A stretch of 64,000 nt of DNA from Nocardia arthritidis NBRC 100137 (GTDB lineage Bacteria; Actinomycetota; Actinomycetes; Mycobacteriales; Mycobacteriaceae), in contig NZ_BDBB01000028.1 of assembly GCF_001612765.1 (NCBI RefSeq), positions 1 to 64,000 of the forward strand, given 5' to 3'. The position numbers were made by a program, and so were the translations under genes. The notes under the pieces were generated by a model. It saw nothing but the letters and a program-made list of their open reading frames with translations, made no database searches and was not told the origin of the DNA. Shown here piece by piece: positions 8,575-16,659 of the stretch (positions within the stretch are counted from its first letter, which is position 1; each line of letters starts with the position of its first letter).

Positions 8575-9033
8575 CTAGCGCACCTCGGCGATCAGTTCGA
8601 CTTCGACCGGAGTGTTGCGGGGAAGTTCGGAGACGCCCACGGCCGAGCGGGCGTGCTTGCCCGCGTCACCGAAGACCTGGCCGAGGAACTCCGACGCGCC
8701 GTTGATCACGACCGGCTGGTCGCCGAATCCCGGTGCCGAGGCGACGAATCCGACCACCTTCACGATCCGCACCACCGCGTCCAGGCCGACCAGGTCGTGC
8801 ACCGCCGCCAGCGCGTTCAGCGCGCACAGCCGGGCAGCCTCCTTGGCCTCCTCGATCGACACCTCGGCGCCGACCTTGCCGACCGCGGACAACTGGCCGT
8901 TCACGAACGGCAACTGACCGGAGGTGTAGACCAGCGACCCGGTGCGGATCGCGGGAATGTAGGCCGCGACCGGAGCCACGACCGGAGGAAGGGTGATTCC
9001 GAGTTCGGCGAGGTTCTTCTCCCACTGGGTCAC
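8575..9033 (-). CDS. RidA family protein (Rv3678c-like)
   Basis: YjgF/YER057c/UK114 (RidA) family protein of 152 aa. RidA enzymes deaminate reactive enamine or imine intermediates from PLP enzymes. Family features visible are YTSGQLPFVNG, the Ala/Cys-rich helix AARLCALNALAAVHD, and the C-terminal strand RNTPVEVELIAEV. It sits in the conserved Rv3676-Rv3680 order, between the MBL protein and a 53-aa conserved ORF. Confidence 0.88.
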   Translation of the reverse strand: MTQWEKNLAELGITLPPVVAPVAAYIPAIRTGSLVYTSGQLPFVNGQLSAVGKVGAEVSIEEAKEAARLCALNALAAVHDLVGLDAVVRIVKVVGFVASAPGFGDQPVVINGASEFLGQVFGDAGKHARSAVGVSELPRNTPVEVELIAEVR

Positions 9034-9050
9034 TACGTCACCGTCCTTCG

Positions 9051-9212
9051 CTACTTGGGCCGCTTGAGGTAGGCGACGTGCTGCTCACCGGTCGGACCGG
9101 GCAGCACGGTGACCAGCTCCCAGCCATCGGCTCCCCACTGATCGAGAATCTGCTTGGTCGCATGCGTCAGCAGCGGCACGGTCGCGTACTCCCACAGGGT
9201 CGTATCACTCAT
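9051..9212 (-). CDS. Small conserved protein, DUF4177-like (Rv3678A-like)
   Basis: Protein of 53 aa beginning MSDTTLWEYATVPLLTHA, with a central QWGADGWELVTVLPGP segment typical of short actinobacterial DUF4177-type proteins. The ATG at 9212 is the only start that gives the compact form; upstream codons look non-coding. It is 17 nt upstream of the RidA gene and probably co-transcribed. Function unknown. Confidence 0.72.
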   Translation of the reverse strand: MSDTTLWEYATVPLLTHATKQILDQWGADGWELVTVLPGPTGEQHVAYLKRPK

Positions 9213-9663
9213 GAGCGAGAAGCGTAGCTCTGTCTGATTGCCGCTACCGCGTCGCGGCGTGTTCGCGGCCCCTTGTGGCTCGCGTTTGCGCGAAGAGGCC
9301 CGAGACCGCCAACGGCGAATAGGCGATGTCGCGCGCGTCACTCGAGACCGGTGGGCGAGCCGCGTAGTGGCGTGCGGCGGTGGGCTGGGCTGTTCGTGTC
9401 TCTTCGCCGGCATGGCAGCCCGGCACCCGCCCCGCGAACGAACGACGCTCGGTGTCGCCTAGCAGCGAAGACAGGGACGGTGGAGTGGGAACCGGGTCCG
9501 GATCACCCCGGTGGCTTCGCCTGGCGCGACCGCGATTCATACGGGAAACGGCCACTTACCCGGGTGTTCCGGAATTCGAGCGGCGGCCGCGGCAAGAGCG
9601 GAGACCGGCCCGCGCGACCCACCCGTCTGGTACGGCCGGTGCCCCGCAGCGGCGGACCAGTTA
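9213..9663. other. 451-nt intergenic region with no recognisable gene
   Basis: The region between the 53-aa gene and the ArsA-like operon shows open frames on both strands, but none has a plausible start, ribosome site or family motif. It presumably holds the promoters of the two divergent units. I see nothing else in it. Confidence 0.5.
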
Positions 9664-9669
9664 TAGGCT
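9664..9669 (+). promoter_or_regulatory. Leaderless -10 element (TAGGCT)
   Basis: TAGGCT (TANNNT) ends 7 nt before the GTG at 9677 with no Shine-Dalgarno between. It supports both that start and a leaderless mRNA. Confidence 0.5.
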
Positions 9670-9676
9670 CGCGATC

Positions 9677-10714
9677 GTGGGAGTACCAACTGCAGGGCCG
9701 CTTTCGGCGGAGCCGGGACTGGACACGAGGTGGCCGAAGCGCGCTGAGCAAGCCCGCTTGCACTACGTCTCCGGCAAGGGAGGCACGGGCAAGTCGACGG
9801 TTGCCGCGGCGCTGGCTCTGGCGCTCGCCGCGGGCGGGCGCCGGGTGCTGTTGGTCGAGGTGGAGAGCAGACAATCGATCGCGCAACTGTTCGACCTGCC
9901 GCCGCTGCCGCCGACCGAGACACGGATCGCCACCGCCGACGGCGGCGGCGAAGTGGTCGCGCTGGCGCTGGACATCGAGCACGCCTTCCTCGAATACCTC
10001 GACATGTTCTACAACCTCGGCTTCGCGGGCCGCGCGATGCGCCGGATGGGGGCCATCGAGTTCGTCACCACGATCGCGCCCGGTCTGCGCGACGTCATCC
10101 TGACCGGCAAGATCAAGGAATGCGCGGTTCGTGTGGACAAGTCCGGCAGGCGGGTCTACGACGAAATCGTGGTCGACGCACCGCCCACCGGCCGGATCGC
10201 CGGCTTCCTCGACGTCACCAAGGCCATGGCCGAGGTGGCCAAGGGCGGGCCGATCGCTTCGCAGGCCGAGGGCGTGTCGCAGCTGCTGCACTCCGATCAG
10301 ACCATGATTCACCTGGTCACGCTGCTGGAGGCGCTGCCGGTGCAGGAGACCGCCGACGCGGTCGCCGAACTAACCGCCGCCGACCTGCGCATCGGCACCG
10401 TCATCGTGAACCGCGCGACCGAAGGGCAGCTCCCGCCCGAACTGGGCGCGCGGGCCGCTCGCGGCGAACTGGACGCCGACGCCATCCGCGCGAGCCTCAC
10501 CTCTGCGGGCATCAACCTCACCGACAGCGACTTACAGGGGCTGCTCACCGAAACGATCGAGCACTCCGCCACGCTGCAAGCACAGGACGACAGCGCCGAG
10601 GAACTGGCCAAGGTCGACATCTCCCGGCTCTACCTGCCCGCCCTCCCGGACGGGATGGACCTGGGCGGACTGTACGAACTAGCCGAACACCTCACCGCAC
10701 AGGGAGTCCGATGA
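9677..10714 (+). CDS. ArsA/GET3-like ATPase, first subunit (Rv3679-like)
   Basis: Deviant-Walker-A P-loop ATPase of 345 aa. The P-loop is GKGGTGKST (about 34-42) and the switch region is VDAPPTGRIAGFLDV. M. tuberculosis Rv3679 (about 340 aa) and Rv3680 form a complex linked to small-molecule and lipid stress, and this gene overlaps its partner by ATGA. Arsenite-binding cysteines typical of true ArsA are absent, so arsenic efflux is unlikely. GTG 9677 is chosen from the -10 spacing. Confidence 0.85.
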   Translation: MGVPTAGPLSAEPGLDTRWPKRAEQARLHYVSGKGGTGKSTVAAALALALAAGGRRVLLVEVESRQSIAQLFDLPPLPPTETRIATADGGGEVVALALDIEHAFLEYLDMFYNLGFAGRAMRRMGAIEFVTTIAPGLRDVILTGKIKECAVRVDKSGRRVYDEIVVDAPPTGRIAGFLDVTKAMAEVAKGGPIASQAEGVSQLLHSDQTMIHLVTLLEALPVQETADAVAELTAADLRIGTVIVNRATEGQLPPELGARAARGELDADAIRASLTSAGINLTDSDLQGLLTETIEHSATLQAQDDSAEELAKVDISRLYLPALPDGMDLGGLYELAEHLTAQGVR

Positions 10715-11850
10715 GCACGCCGACCCACCCCACGGCTGCCCCGCTGGATGTTTCGCGGATCATCGCCGACCCGTCCGCCCGGGTTGTGGTCTGCTGCGGC
10801 TCCGGCGGCGTCGGCAAGACCACCACCGCCGCCGCCCTCGCGCTGCGCGCCGCCGAGGAAGGCCGCAAGGTCGTGGTGCTCACCATCGACCCCGCGCGCA
10901 GGCTGGCCCAGTCACTGGGCGTCGCCGACCTCGGCAACAACCCGCAGCGGGTGGCGCTCGGCCCCGAGGCCAAGGGCGAACTGCACGCGATGATGCTCAA
11001 CATGCGCCGCACCTTCGACGACATGGTGCTCGAGCACACCAGCGGGGAGAAAGCGGAGCAGATCTTCGCCAACCCCTTCTATCAGACGGTCGCCTCCTCC
11101 TTCGGCGGCACACAGGAATACATGGCGATGGAGAAGCTGGGGCAGCTGGCCCACCGGGGCGAGTGGGACCTGATCGTGGTCGACACCCCGCCTTCGCGCA
11201 ACGCCCTCGACTTCCTGGATGCTCCCAAGCGGCTGGGCAACTTCCTCAACGGCCGCATGATCCGGGTGATCATGGCTCCCGGCCGGGGCGTAACCCGTTT
11301 GGTGACCGGCGCGATGAGCCTGGCGGTGCGGGGCGTGTCCACCGTCGTCGGTGGGCAGATGCTCAAGGACGCGTCGAACTTCCTGCAGTCCCTGGAGTCG
11401 CTGTTCGGCGGGTTCCAGGAGCGGGCCGAGCGAACCTTCGCCATGTTGTCGAGGCCGGGTACGCACTTCCTCGTGGTGGCGGCGCCGGAACCGGACGCGC
11501 TGCGGGAGGCCTCGTTCTTCGTCGACCGCCTCTCCACCGAACGGATGCCGCTGGCGGGGCTGGTGCTCAACCGCACCCACCCGGTGCTGAGCTCGCTGCC
11601 TGCCGATCACGCGCTCACCGCCGCCGACCAGGTGGCGGATTCCGATCCGCTCACCGCGGCGGTGTTGCGGGTGCACGCCCGCCGGGTCGTCACCGATAAA
11701 CGCGAGCAGCATCTGCTGCACCGCTTCACCGGCGCGCATCCGCGGGTGCCGATCGTCTCGGTCACCGCTCTCCCGTTCGAGGTGTCCGATCTCGACGCGC
11801 TGCGCGTCGTCGGCGATCAGCTCACCGGCACGGCGCGCGCGACCGCTTGA
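10711..11850 (+). CDS. ArsA/GET3-like ATPase, second subunit (Rv3680-like)
   Basis: Partner ATPase of 379 aa. P-loop GSGGVGKTTTAAALA (about 31-45), DPARRLAQSLG switch segment, and VVDTPPSRNALDFLDAP. It starts inside the previous stop codon (ATGA), so stoichiometric, coupled synthesis with the first subunit is expected. By analogy with the mycobacterial pair it should form a hetero-oligomeric anion-transporting-type ATPase; a membrane partner is not encoded here. A terminator follows. Confidence 0.85.
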   Translation: MSTPTHPTAAPLDVSRIIADPSARVVVCCGSGGVGKTTTAAALALRAAEEGRKVVVLTIDPARRLAQSLGVADLGNNPQRVALGPEAKGELHAMMLNMRRTFDDMVLEHTSGEKAEQIFANPFYQTVASSFGGTQEYMAMEKLGQLAHRGEWDLIVVDTPPSRNALDFLDAPKRLGNFLNGRMIRVIMAPGRGVTRLVTGAMSLAVRGVSTVVGGQMLKDASNFLQSLESLFGGFQERAERTFAMLSRPGTHFLVVAAPEPDALREASFFVDRLSTERMPLAGLVLNRTHPVLSSLPADHALTAADQVADSDPLTAAVLRVHARRVVTDKREQHLLHRFTGAHPRVPIVSVTALPFEVSDLDALRVVGDQLTGTARATA

Positions 11851-11900
11851 TACTTAGGCGTATCCGCTATTGCTCCGAACGGAAACATTGCTCCTGAAAC

Positions 11901-11932
11901 GAAACTGAGCCCGCTCGCGCGGGCTCCGTTTC
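11901..11932. terminator. Bidirectional terminator between ArsA-like pair and whiB4
   Basis: GAGCCCGC (11907-11914) pairs with GCGGGCTC (11919-11926) around a TCGC loop; flanking GAAAC/GTTTC extends the stem to 14 pairs with one mismatch. It lies between convergent genes. Confidence 0.75.
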
Positions 11933-11944
11933 GATGTGGCCGGA

Positions 11945-12268
11945 CTACATCGCCACTTGATGCTGCCGCTGGGCCTGGAAGAAGTCGGCCCACGAGGTGA
12001 CTTCCGGATGCTGCTTCAACAGGGCGCGGCGCTGCCGCTCCGTCATGCCGCCCCACACACCGAACTCGACGCGGTTGTCGAGCGCGTCGGCACCACACTG
12101 CATGAGCACGGGACAGTGCCTGCAGATCGTCGCGGCCTTGCGCTGCGCCGCGCCGCGGACGAACAACTGATCGGGATCCACTTCCTTGCATCGAGCCTGG
12201 GCTACCCAGGCGATCCTTGCTTCGGCCTGCTCCACGTCCAATCGAGCGATGGGGGTTGTCATTTGCAT
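11945..12268 (-). CDS. whiB4: WhiB-family Fe-S regulator, WhiB4-like
   Basis: WhiB transcription factor of 107 aa. Four cluster ligands are visible: ARCKEVDPD, then the ICRHC pair, then MQCGAD, followed by the family turn GVWGGMTERQRR and a basic C-terminal segment. Closest to M. tuberculosis WhiB4 (Rv3681c), an oxygen/NO-responsive regulator of redox genes; FVRGAAQRKAA and the position beside the ArsA-like pair agree. I chose the ATG at 12268 because AAGGGG lies 8 nt upstream; a TTG at 12304 would add 12 residues. Confidence 0.88.
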   Translation of the reverse strand: MQMTTPIARLDVEQAEARIAWVAQARCKEVDPDQLFVRGAAQRKAATICRHCPVLMQCGADALDNRVEFGVWGGMTERQRRALLKQHPEVTSWADFFQAQRQHQVAM

Positions 12269-12623
12269 TTGGTGTGCCCCTTTGCAGTCCGAACACCGGG
12301 TCAACGGCGCTCCAGAATCGCGTTGTCACCACGCAGCACCCAAACCCCGCTGCGAAGTGCACCACATTCCACTTTGAGTGTTAGCTCTATCACACTGGGT
12401 TCTCAATCTAGGTAAAGGTATGGCGCTTGCGCAAGACCACCTCGAGATTTTTTGGTACGTCCGTCCCTGCAAAGCGGGCCGCGCACTGGACGGGCAGGCA
12501 GATTGCGTACGCGCCCTCATGCGACACGCCGCTCGCGATCGCGCGACACGCCCATTCCGGTTCGCGAACAACCAGTTACGGCCTCCGGACAAATGCCGCC
12601 AAGAAGGCTCGAATGGCAACCCG
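12269..12623. other. Divergent promoter region whiB4/ponA2
   Basis: About 360 nt between two divergent genes. It is less GC-rich than its surroundings, with T-rich stretches such as CGAGATTTTTTGG near 12450, and no credible ORF. It must carry the whiB4 promoter. No recognisable operator was found. Confidence 0.5.
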
Positions 12624-12629
12624 TAGTCT
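12624..12629 (+). promoter_or_regulatory. Leaderless -10 element (TAGTCT) of ponA2
   Basis: TAGTCT ends 6 nt before the GTG at 12636, the spacing seen at other likely leaderless genes in this window. Confidence 0.5.
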
Positions 12630-12635
12630 TGATTC

Positions 12636-15005
12636 GTGCCGATCACACATACGCTCGCGCGGCTGGCCGGCAGTTGCGTGCTGGCCTCCGTGCTCGTCGC
12701 CGGGTTGTTGTTCCCGCTCGCCGGCGGCTTCGGGTTCGTCTCCAACCGTGCCGCCGACGCCGTCGACAATGTCTCCGCGGAGCTGGTCGAGGGAACGGCG
12801 CCCGCGGTATCGACCATGGTCGACGCGGCGGGCAATCCGATCGCCTGGCTGTACGAGCAGCGCAGATTCGAGGTCCCCAGCGACCGGATCTCCAACGACA
12901 TGAAACTGGCGATCGTGTCCATCGAGGACCGTCGCTTCGCCGAGCACGAGGGCGTCGACTGGCAGGGAACGCTACGCGCGTTCCTCACCAACACCAGCAG
13001 TGGCGAGGTCCAGCAGGGCGCCTCGACGCTGGACCAGCAGTACGTGAAGAACTTCCAGCTACTGGTGGTGGCCAAGACCGACGCCGAGCGCCGCGCCGCC
13101 ATCGAGACCACTCCGGCCCGCAAGATCCGGGAGATCCGGATGGCGCTCACGCTGGACCGGGAGCTGACCAAGGACGAGATCCTCACCAGGTACCTCAACC
13201 TCGTCCCGTTCGGTAACTCGTCCTACGGCATCCAGGACGCCGCGAAGACCTACTTCGGCGTCGACGCGGCCGATCTGAACGTCTCGCAGGCCGCGATGCT
13301 GGCGGGCATGGTGCAGAGCTCGTCCAAGCTGAACCCCTACACCAACCCGGACGGCGTGCTGGCCAGGCGCAACACGGTGCTGGACACGATGATCCAGAAC
13401 ATCCCCAGCCGCGCCGAGGAGTTCCGCGAGGCGAAGACCAAGCCACTGGGCGTGCTGCCGGAGCCCAAGGGCCTGCCGCGCGGCTGCATCGCGGCCAACG
13501 ACCGCGGCTTCTTCTGCGACTACGCGCTGCAGTACCTGGCCAACGCCGGAATCAGCCGCGAACAGATCGAGAAGGGCGGCTACCTGATCAGGACCACCCT
13601 CGATCCGGCCGTCCAGGACTCGGTGAAACGAGCGGTGACCGACGCGGCGAACCCGAATCTCGACAACATCGCGGAGGTCATGTCCGTGGTCGCGCCGGGG
13701 CAGGACACGCATCCGGTGCTCGCGATGGCCAGCAGCCGCACCTACGGCCTGAACCGGGACGCCAGCGAGACCGTGCAGCCGCAGCCGTACTCCATGGTCG
13801 GCGACGGCGCGGGCTCCATCTTCAAGATCTTCACCACCGCCGCGGCCATGGAGAAGGGCCTCGGCATCGATGCCCAGCTCGAGGTGCCAGGGCGGTTCGA
13901 GGCCAAGGGCATGGGTAACGGTGGCGCCCGCGGGTGCCCGCCCGCCACCTACTGCGTGGAGAACGCGGGCCGGTACAAGTCGCCCATGTCGGTGACCGAG
14001 GCGCTGGCCACCTCGCCGAACACCGCGTTCGTGAAGCTGATCCAGGCCGTCGGGGTCACCCCGACCGTCGACATGGCGGTCCGGCTCGGCATGCGCTCGT
14101 TCACCGAAGCGGGCACCTCGGGCCACGGCAACCAGAGCCTGGCCGACATGATCAAGGACCAGAACCTCGGCTCGTTCACCCTCGGCCCGGTCGCGATCAA
14201 CCCGCTGGAGCTGTCCAACGTGGCCGCGACGCTGGGTTCCGGTGGCCGGTGGTGCCCCCCGAATCCGATCAAGGAGGTCGTCGACCGCCAGGGCAAGCAG
14301 GTGCCGCTGACCCAGCAGGCCTGCGAGCAGGTGGTCGAGCCCGGCTTGGCCAATACTCTGGCCAACGCGATGAGCAAAGACGACATTTCGGGCACGGCGG
14401 CGGGCGCGGCCCAGTCGGTGGGTTGGAATTTCCCGATGTCGGGCAAGACCGGTACCACCGAGAGCCACCGCTCCTCGGCCTTCCTCGGCTTCACGAACGC
14501 GCTGGCCGCCGCGGTCTACGCCTACGGCGACAGCCCCACCCCCGGCGAAATCTGCTCGTTCCCGCTGCGCAACTGCGGCGACGGCAACCTGTTCGGCGGT
14601 AACGAGCCCGCTCGCACCTGGTTCAACGCGATCAAACCGGTGGTACCACTGTTCCCGCCGCCCGGGTTGCCCCCGCTGGACGACAAGTACGTGCGCGGCG
14701 CGAACAACGCACAGGTACCCGACGTCGTCGGCAAGACCCAGGGCGAGGCCACCGCGGCGCTGGTGGCCGCGGGCTTCCAGGTGTCGCCGGTGACCGGGGC
14801 GGGCGATCGCCCCAAGGGCACCGTGATGGGCACCGCGCCGAACGGATCGGCGATCCCCGGCTCGGTGATCACGCTGTACATCAGCGACGGCACCGTCCGA
14901 GCCGCGCCGCCGCCAGGGCCGCCCGCCCCGCCGCCGGGCATTCCGGGACTGCCGCTACCGCCGCAGCTGCCACCGATCCCGATTCCGATCCCGATCCCGC
15001 GCTGA
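12636..15005 (+). CDS. ponA2: Bifunctional class A penicillin-binding protein PonA2 with PASTA domain
   Basis: Peptidoglycan glycosyltransferase and DD-transpeptidase of 789 aa (Rv3682 equivalent, which is 810 aa). A short cytoplasmic end and one transmembrane helix (to about residue 35) precede a GT51 domain with SIEDRRFAEHEG and GASTLDQQYVKN. The transpeptidase domain has SIFK (nucleophile Ser about 394), SPN (about 460) and SGKTGTT (about 605). One PASTA repeat (AQVPDVVGKTQGEATAALVAAGF) and a Pro-rich tail follow. The -10 spacing supports the GTG start. It makes cell-wall peptidoglycan at the outer membrane face. Confidence 0.95.
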   Translation: MPITHTLARLAGSCVLASVLVAGLLFPLAGGFGFVSNRAADAVDNVSAELVEGTAPAVSTMVDAAGNPIAWLYEQRRFEVPSDRISNDMKLAIVSIEDRRFAEHEGVDWQGTLRAFLTNTSSGEVQQGASTLDQQYVKNFQLLVVAKTDAERRAAIETTPARKIREIRMALTLDRELTKDEILTRYLNLVPFGNSSYGIQDAAKTYFGVDAADLNVSQAAMLAGMVQSSSKLNPYTNPDGVLARRNTVLDTMIQNIPSRAEEFREAKTKPLGVLPEPKGLPRGCIAANDRGFFCDYALQYLANAGISREQIEKGGYLIRTTLDPAVQDSVKRAVTDAANPNLDNIAEVMSVVAPGQDTHPVLAMASSRTYGLNRDASETVQPQPYSMVGDGAGSIFKIFTTAAAMEKGLGIDAQLEVPGRFEAKGMGNGGARGCPPATYCVENAGRYKSPMSVTEALATSPNTAFVKLIQAVGVTPTVDMAVRLGMRSFTEAGTSGHGNQSLADMIKDQNLGSFTLGPVAINPLELSNVAATLGSGGRWCPPNPIKEVVDRQGKQVPLTQQACEQVVEPGLANTLANAMSKDDISGTAAGAAQSVGWNFPMSGKTGTTESHRSSAFLGFTNALAAAVYAYGDSPTPGEICSFPLRNCGDGNLFGGNEPARTWFNAIKPVVPLFPPPGLPPLDDKYVRGANNAQVPDVVGKTQGEATAALVAAGFQVSPVTGAGDRPKGTVMGTAPNGSAIPGSVITLYISDGTVRAAPPPGPPAPPPGIPGLPLPPQLPPIPIPIPIPR

Positions 15006-15010
15006 CAGAG

Positions 15011-15046
15011 AAAGGGGCCGCGAACCACACGGTTCGCGGCCCCTTT
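15011..15046. terminator. Bidirectional terminator after ponA2
   Basis: AAAGGGGCCGCGAACC (15011-15026) and its exact complement (15031-15046) form a 16-bp stem with an ACAC loop. The flanking A and T stretches make it intrinsic-like on both strands. Confidence 0.9.
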
Positions 15047-15060
15047 TCCTCGTCGCGGTC

Positions 15061-15525
15061 CTACAGCCGCGCCTTCACTGCGGCCGAAATGCGCGAGCCG
15101 TCGGCCTTGCCCGCGGCGAGCCCGGTGGCGATCTTCATGACCTGCCCCATCTGGCGCATGCCGGGACGCTCGCCGATCTCCTCGGCGACCTGCGCGATGG
15201 CGGTGTCGGCGAGGTCGGCGACTTCGGCGTCGGTCAACTGGGTCGGCAGATACTCATCGATGATGCGCGCCTCGGCGTGCTCGTTCGCCGCCAATTCGCC
15301 GCGCCCGGCCTGCGTGTATACCTCGGCGGATTCGCTGCGCTTCTTCGACTCCTTCTGCAACACGGAGACGACCTCGGCGTCGGTGAGCTCACGTGCCTGA
15401 GAGCCGGCGACCTCGGCGGTCTGGATCGCCGACAGCAACATCCGCAACGTGGAAAGGCGCAGCGTGTCCTTTGCTTTCATCGCGGCGGTGAGATCCGCTC
15501 GCAGCTGCGATTTGAGTTCCGACAT
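15061..15525 (-). CDS. GatB/YqeY domain protein
   Basis: YqeY family protein of 154 aa, resembling the C-terminal tRNA-binding domain of GatB. Conserved segments seen are LRxDLTAAMKAKDTLRLSTLRMLLSAI, EYLPTQLTDAE and the C-terminal GxADGSRISAAVKARL. A role with tRNA or the aspartyl/glutamyl amidotransferase is assumed from the family. ATG 15525 is preferred over the in-frame GTG at 15534 because TACCGT (15538-15533 on the minus strand) would be the -10 of a leaderless transcript. Confidence 0.85.
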   Translation of the reverse strand: MSELKSQLRADLTAAMKAKDTLRLSTLRMLLSAIQTAEVAGSQARELTDAEVVSVLQKESKKRSESAEVYTQAGRGELAANEHAEARIIDEYLPTQLTDAEVADLADTAIAQVAEEIGERPGMRQMGQVMKIATGLAAGKADGSRISAAVKARL

Positions 15526-15646
15526 GCCGCTCACGGTAGCGGCTCCTGGGCGGTGGTCCCACTACATTTGCCGCGCGGCCCGATTTCCCGCCGAGAAAAG
15601 GGGCGCTTGTGCGGAAACACACTCGGCGCTCCTGAGCGAGGTCACC

Positions 15647-15652
15647 TATGCT
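15647..15652 (+). promoter_or_regulatory. Leaderless -10 element (TATGCT)
   Basis: TATGCT ends 6 nt before the ATG at 15659 with no room for a Shine-Dalgarno sequence. Confidence 0.55.
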
Positions 15653-15658
15653 GGGCAA

Positions 15659-16621
15659 ATGCCCGTGATCTCGACCTCTGCTGTACGCACGACCGCGCTG
15701 GGAGCCGCCGGGGCCGCGGTGGCCGGAATCGGCTACGCCTCGCTGGTCGAACGCAACGCCTTCGTCCTACGGGAGGCGACCATGCCTGTGCTGGCGCCGG
15801 GGTCGTCGTCGCTGCGGGTGCTCCACCTGAGTGACCTGCACATGACGCCCGGGCAGAAGCTCAAGCAGCAGTGGCTGCGGGAACTGGACCGGCTGGAGCC
15901 GGACCTGGTGATCAACACCGGCGACAACCTCTCGCACCAGAAGTCGGTGCCCGCGGTGGTCCAGGCCCTCGGCGGATTACTCTCCCGCCCGGGGCTTTTC
16001 GTTTTCGGCAGCAACGACTACTTCGCCCCGGTGGCGAAGAACCCGCTGAAGTACTTCAAGAAGGACCACCGCCGCATCTACGGCGCTCCACTGCCGTGGA
16101 AGGACCTGCGCGCGGCCTTCACCGAGCGCGGCTGGCTCGACCTGACGCACGTGCGCCGCGACCTCGAGGTAGCAGGCATCCGCATCGCCACCGCCGGTGT
16201 CGACGATCCGCACCTGCAACGCGACCGGTACGACACCGTCGCAGGCGCCCCGAACCCGCTGGCCGACCTGCGGCTCGGCCTCACCCACTCCCCCGAGCCC
16301 CGAGTGCTGGACCGCTTCGCCGAGGACGGGTACGACCTGGTGCTGGCGGGGCACACCCATGGGGGCCAGTTGTGCCTGCCCGGCTACGGCGCACTGGTCA
16401 CCAACTGCGGGATCGATCGCTCTCGGGTGAAGGGCGCCTCGAAGTGGGGCGAGCACACCCGGTTGCACGTCTCCGCGGGTGTCGGCACCTCCCCGTGGGC
16501 GCCGTACCGCTTCTGCTGTCGTCCGGAGGCGACCTTGTTGACGCTGGTCGCCGCGCCGCCGAAGCGGCCGGGAGCCGACACGGGCCACGGAGTGTCGGCA
16601 TCGGAGGCCGTCGCCCGCTAA
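15659..16621 (+). CDS. Membrane-anchored metallophosphoesterase (Rv3683-like)
   Basis: Calcineurin-like phosphoesterase of 320 aa. An N-terminal hydrophobic segment (TTALGAAGAAVAGIGYASL) is a signal anchor. Metal ligands follow family order: DLH (59-61), GDN (88-90), a GSND block in place of the usual GNHD (about 113), a central His (TH, before SPEP) and GHTHGG (about 232). The YkuE-like lipid-A-type subgroup acts on membrane phospho-substrates; the substrate here is unknown. It faces the YqeY gene divergently, as in mycobacteria. Confidence 0.88.
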   Translation: MPVISTSAVRTTALGAAGAAVAGIGYASLVERNAFVLREATMPVLAPGSSSLRVLHLSDLHMTPGQKLKQQWLRELDRLEPDLVINTGDNLSHQKSVPAVVQALGGLLSRPGLFVFGSNDYFAPVAKNPLKYFKKDHRRIYGAPLPWKDLRAAFTERGWLDLTHVRRDLEVAGIRIATAGVDDPHLQRDRYDTVAGAPNPLADLRLGLTHSPEPRVLDRFAEDGYDLVLAGHTHGGQLCLPGYGALVTNCGIDRSRVKGASKWGEHTRLHVSAGVGTSPWAPYRFCCRPEATLLTLVAAPPKRPGADTGHGVSASEAVAR

Positions 16622-16659
16622 GGTCCCCTGCCGAGACGTGTGGCAGGTAGGGGACAACT

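Noticed and set aside
9244..9660. Open frames in the gap before the ArsA-like operon
   Set aside because: No start with a ribosome site, and Arg/Pro-rich low-complexity products without motifs.
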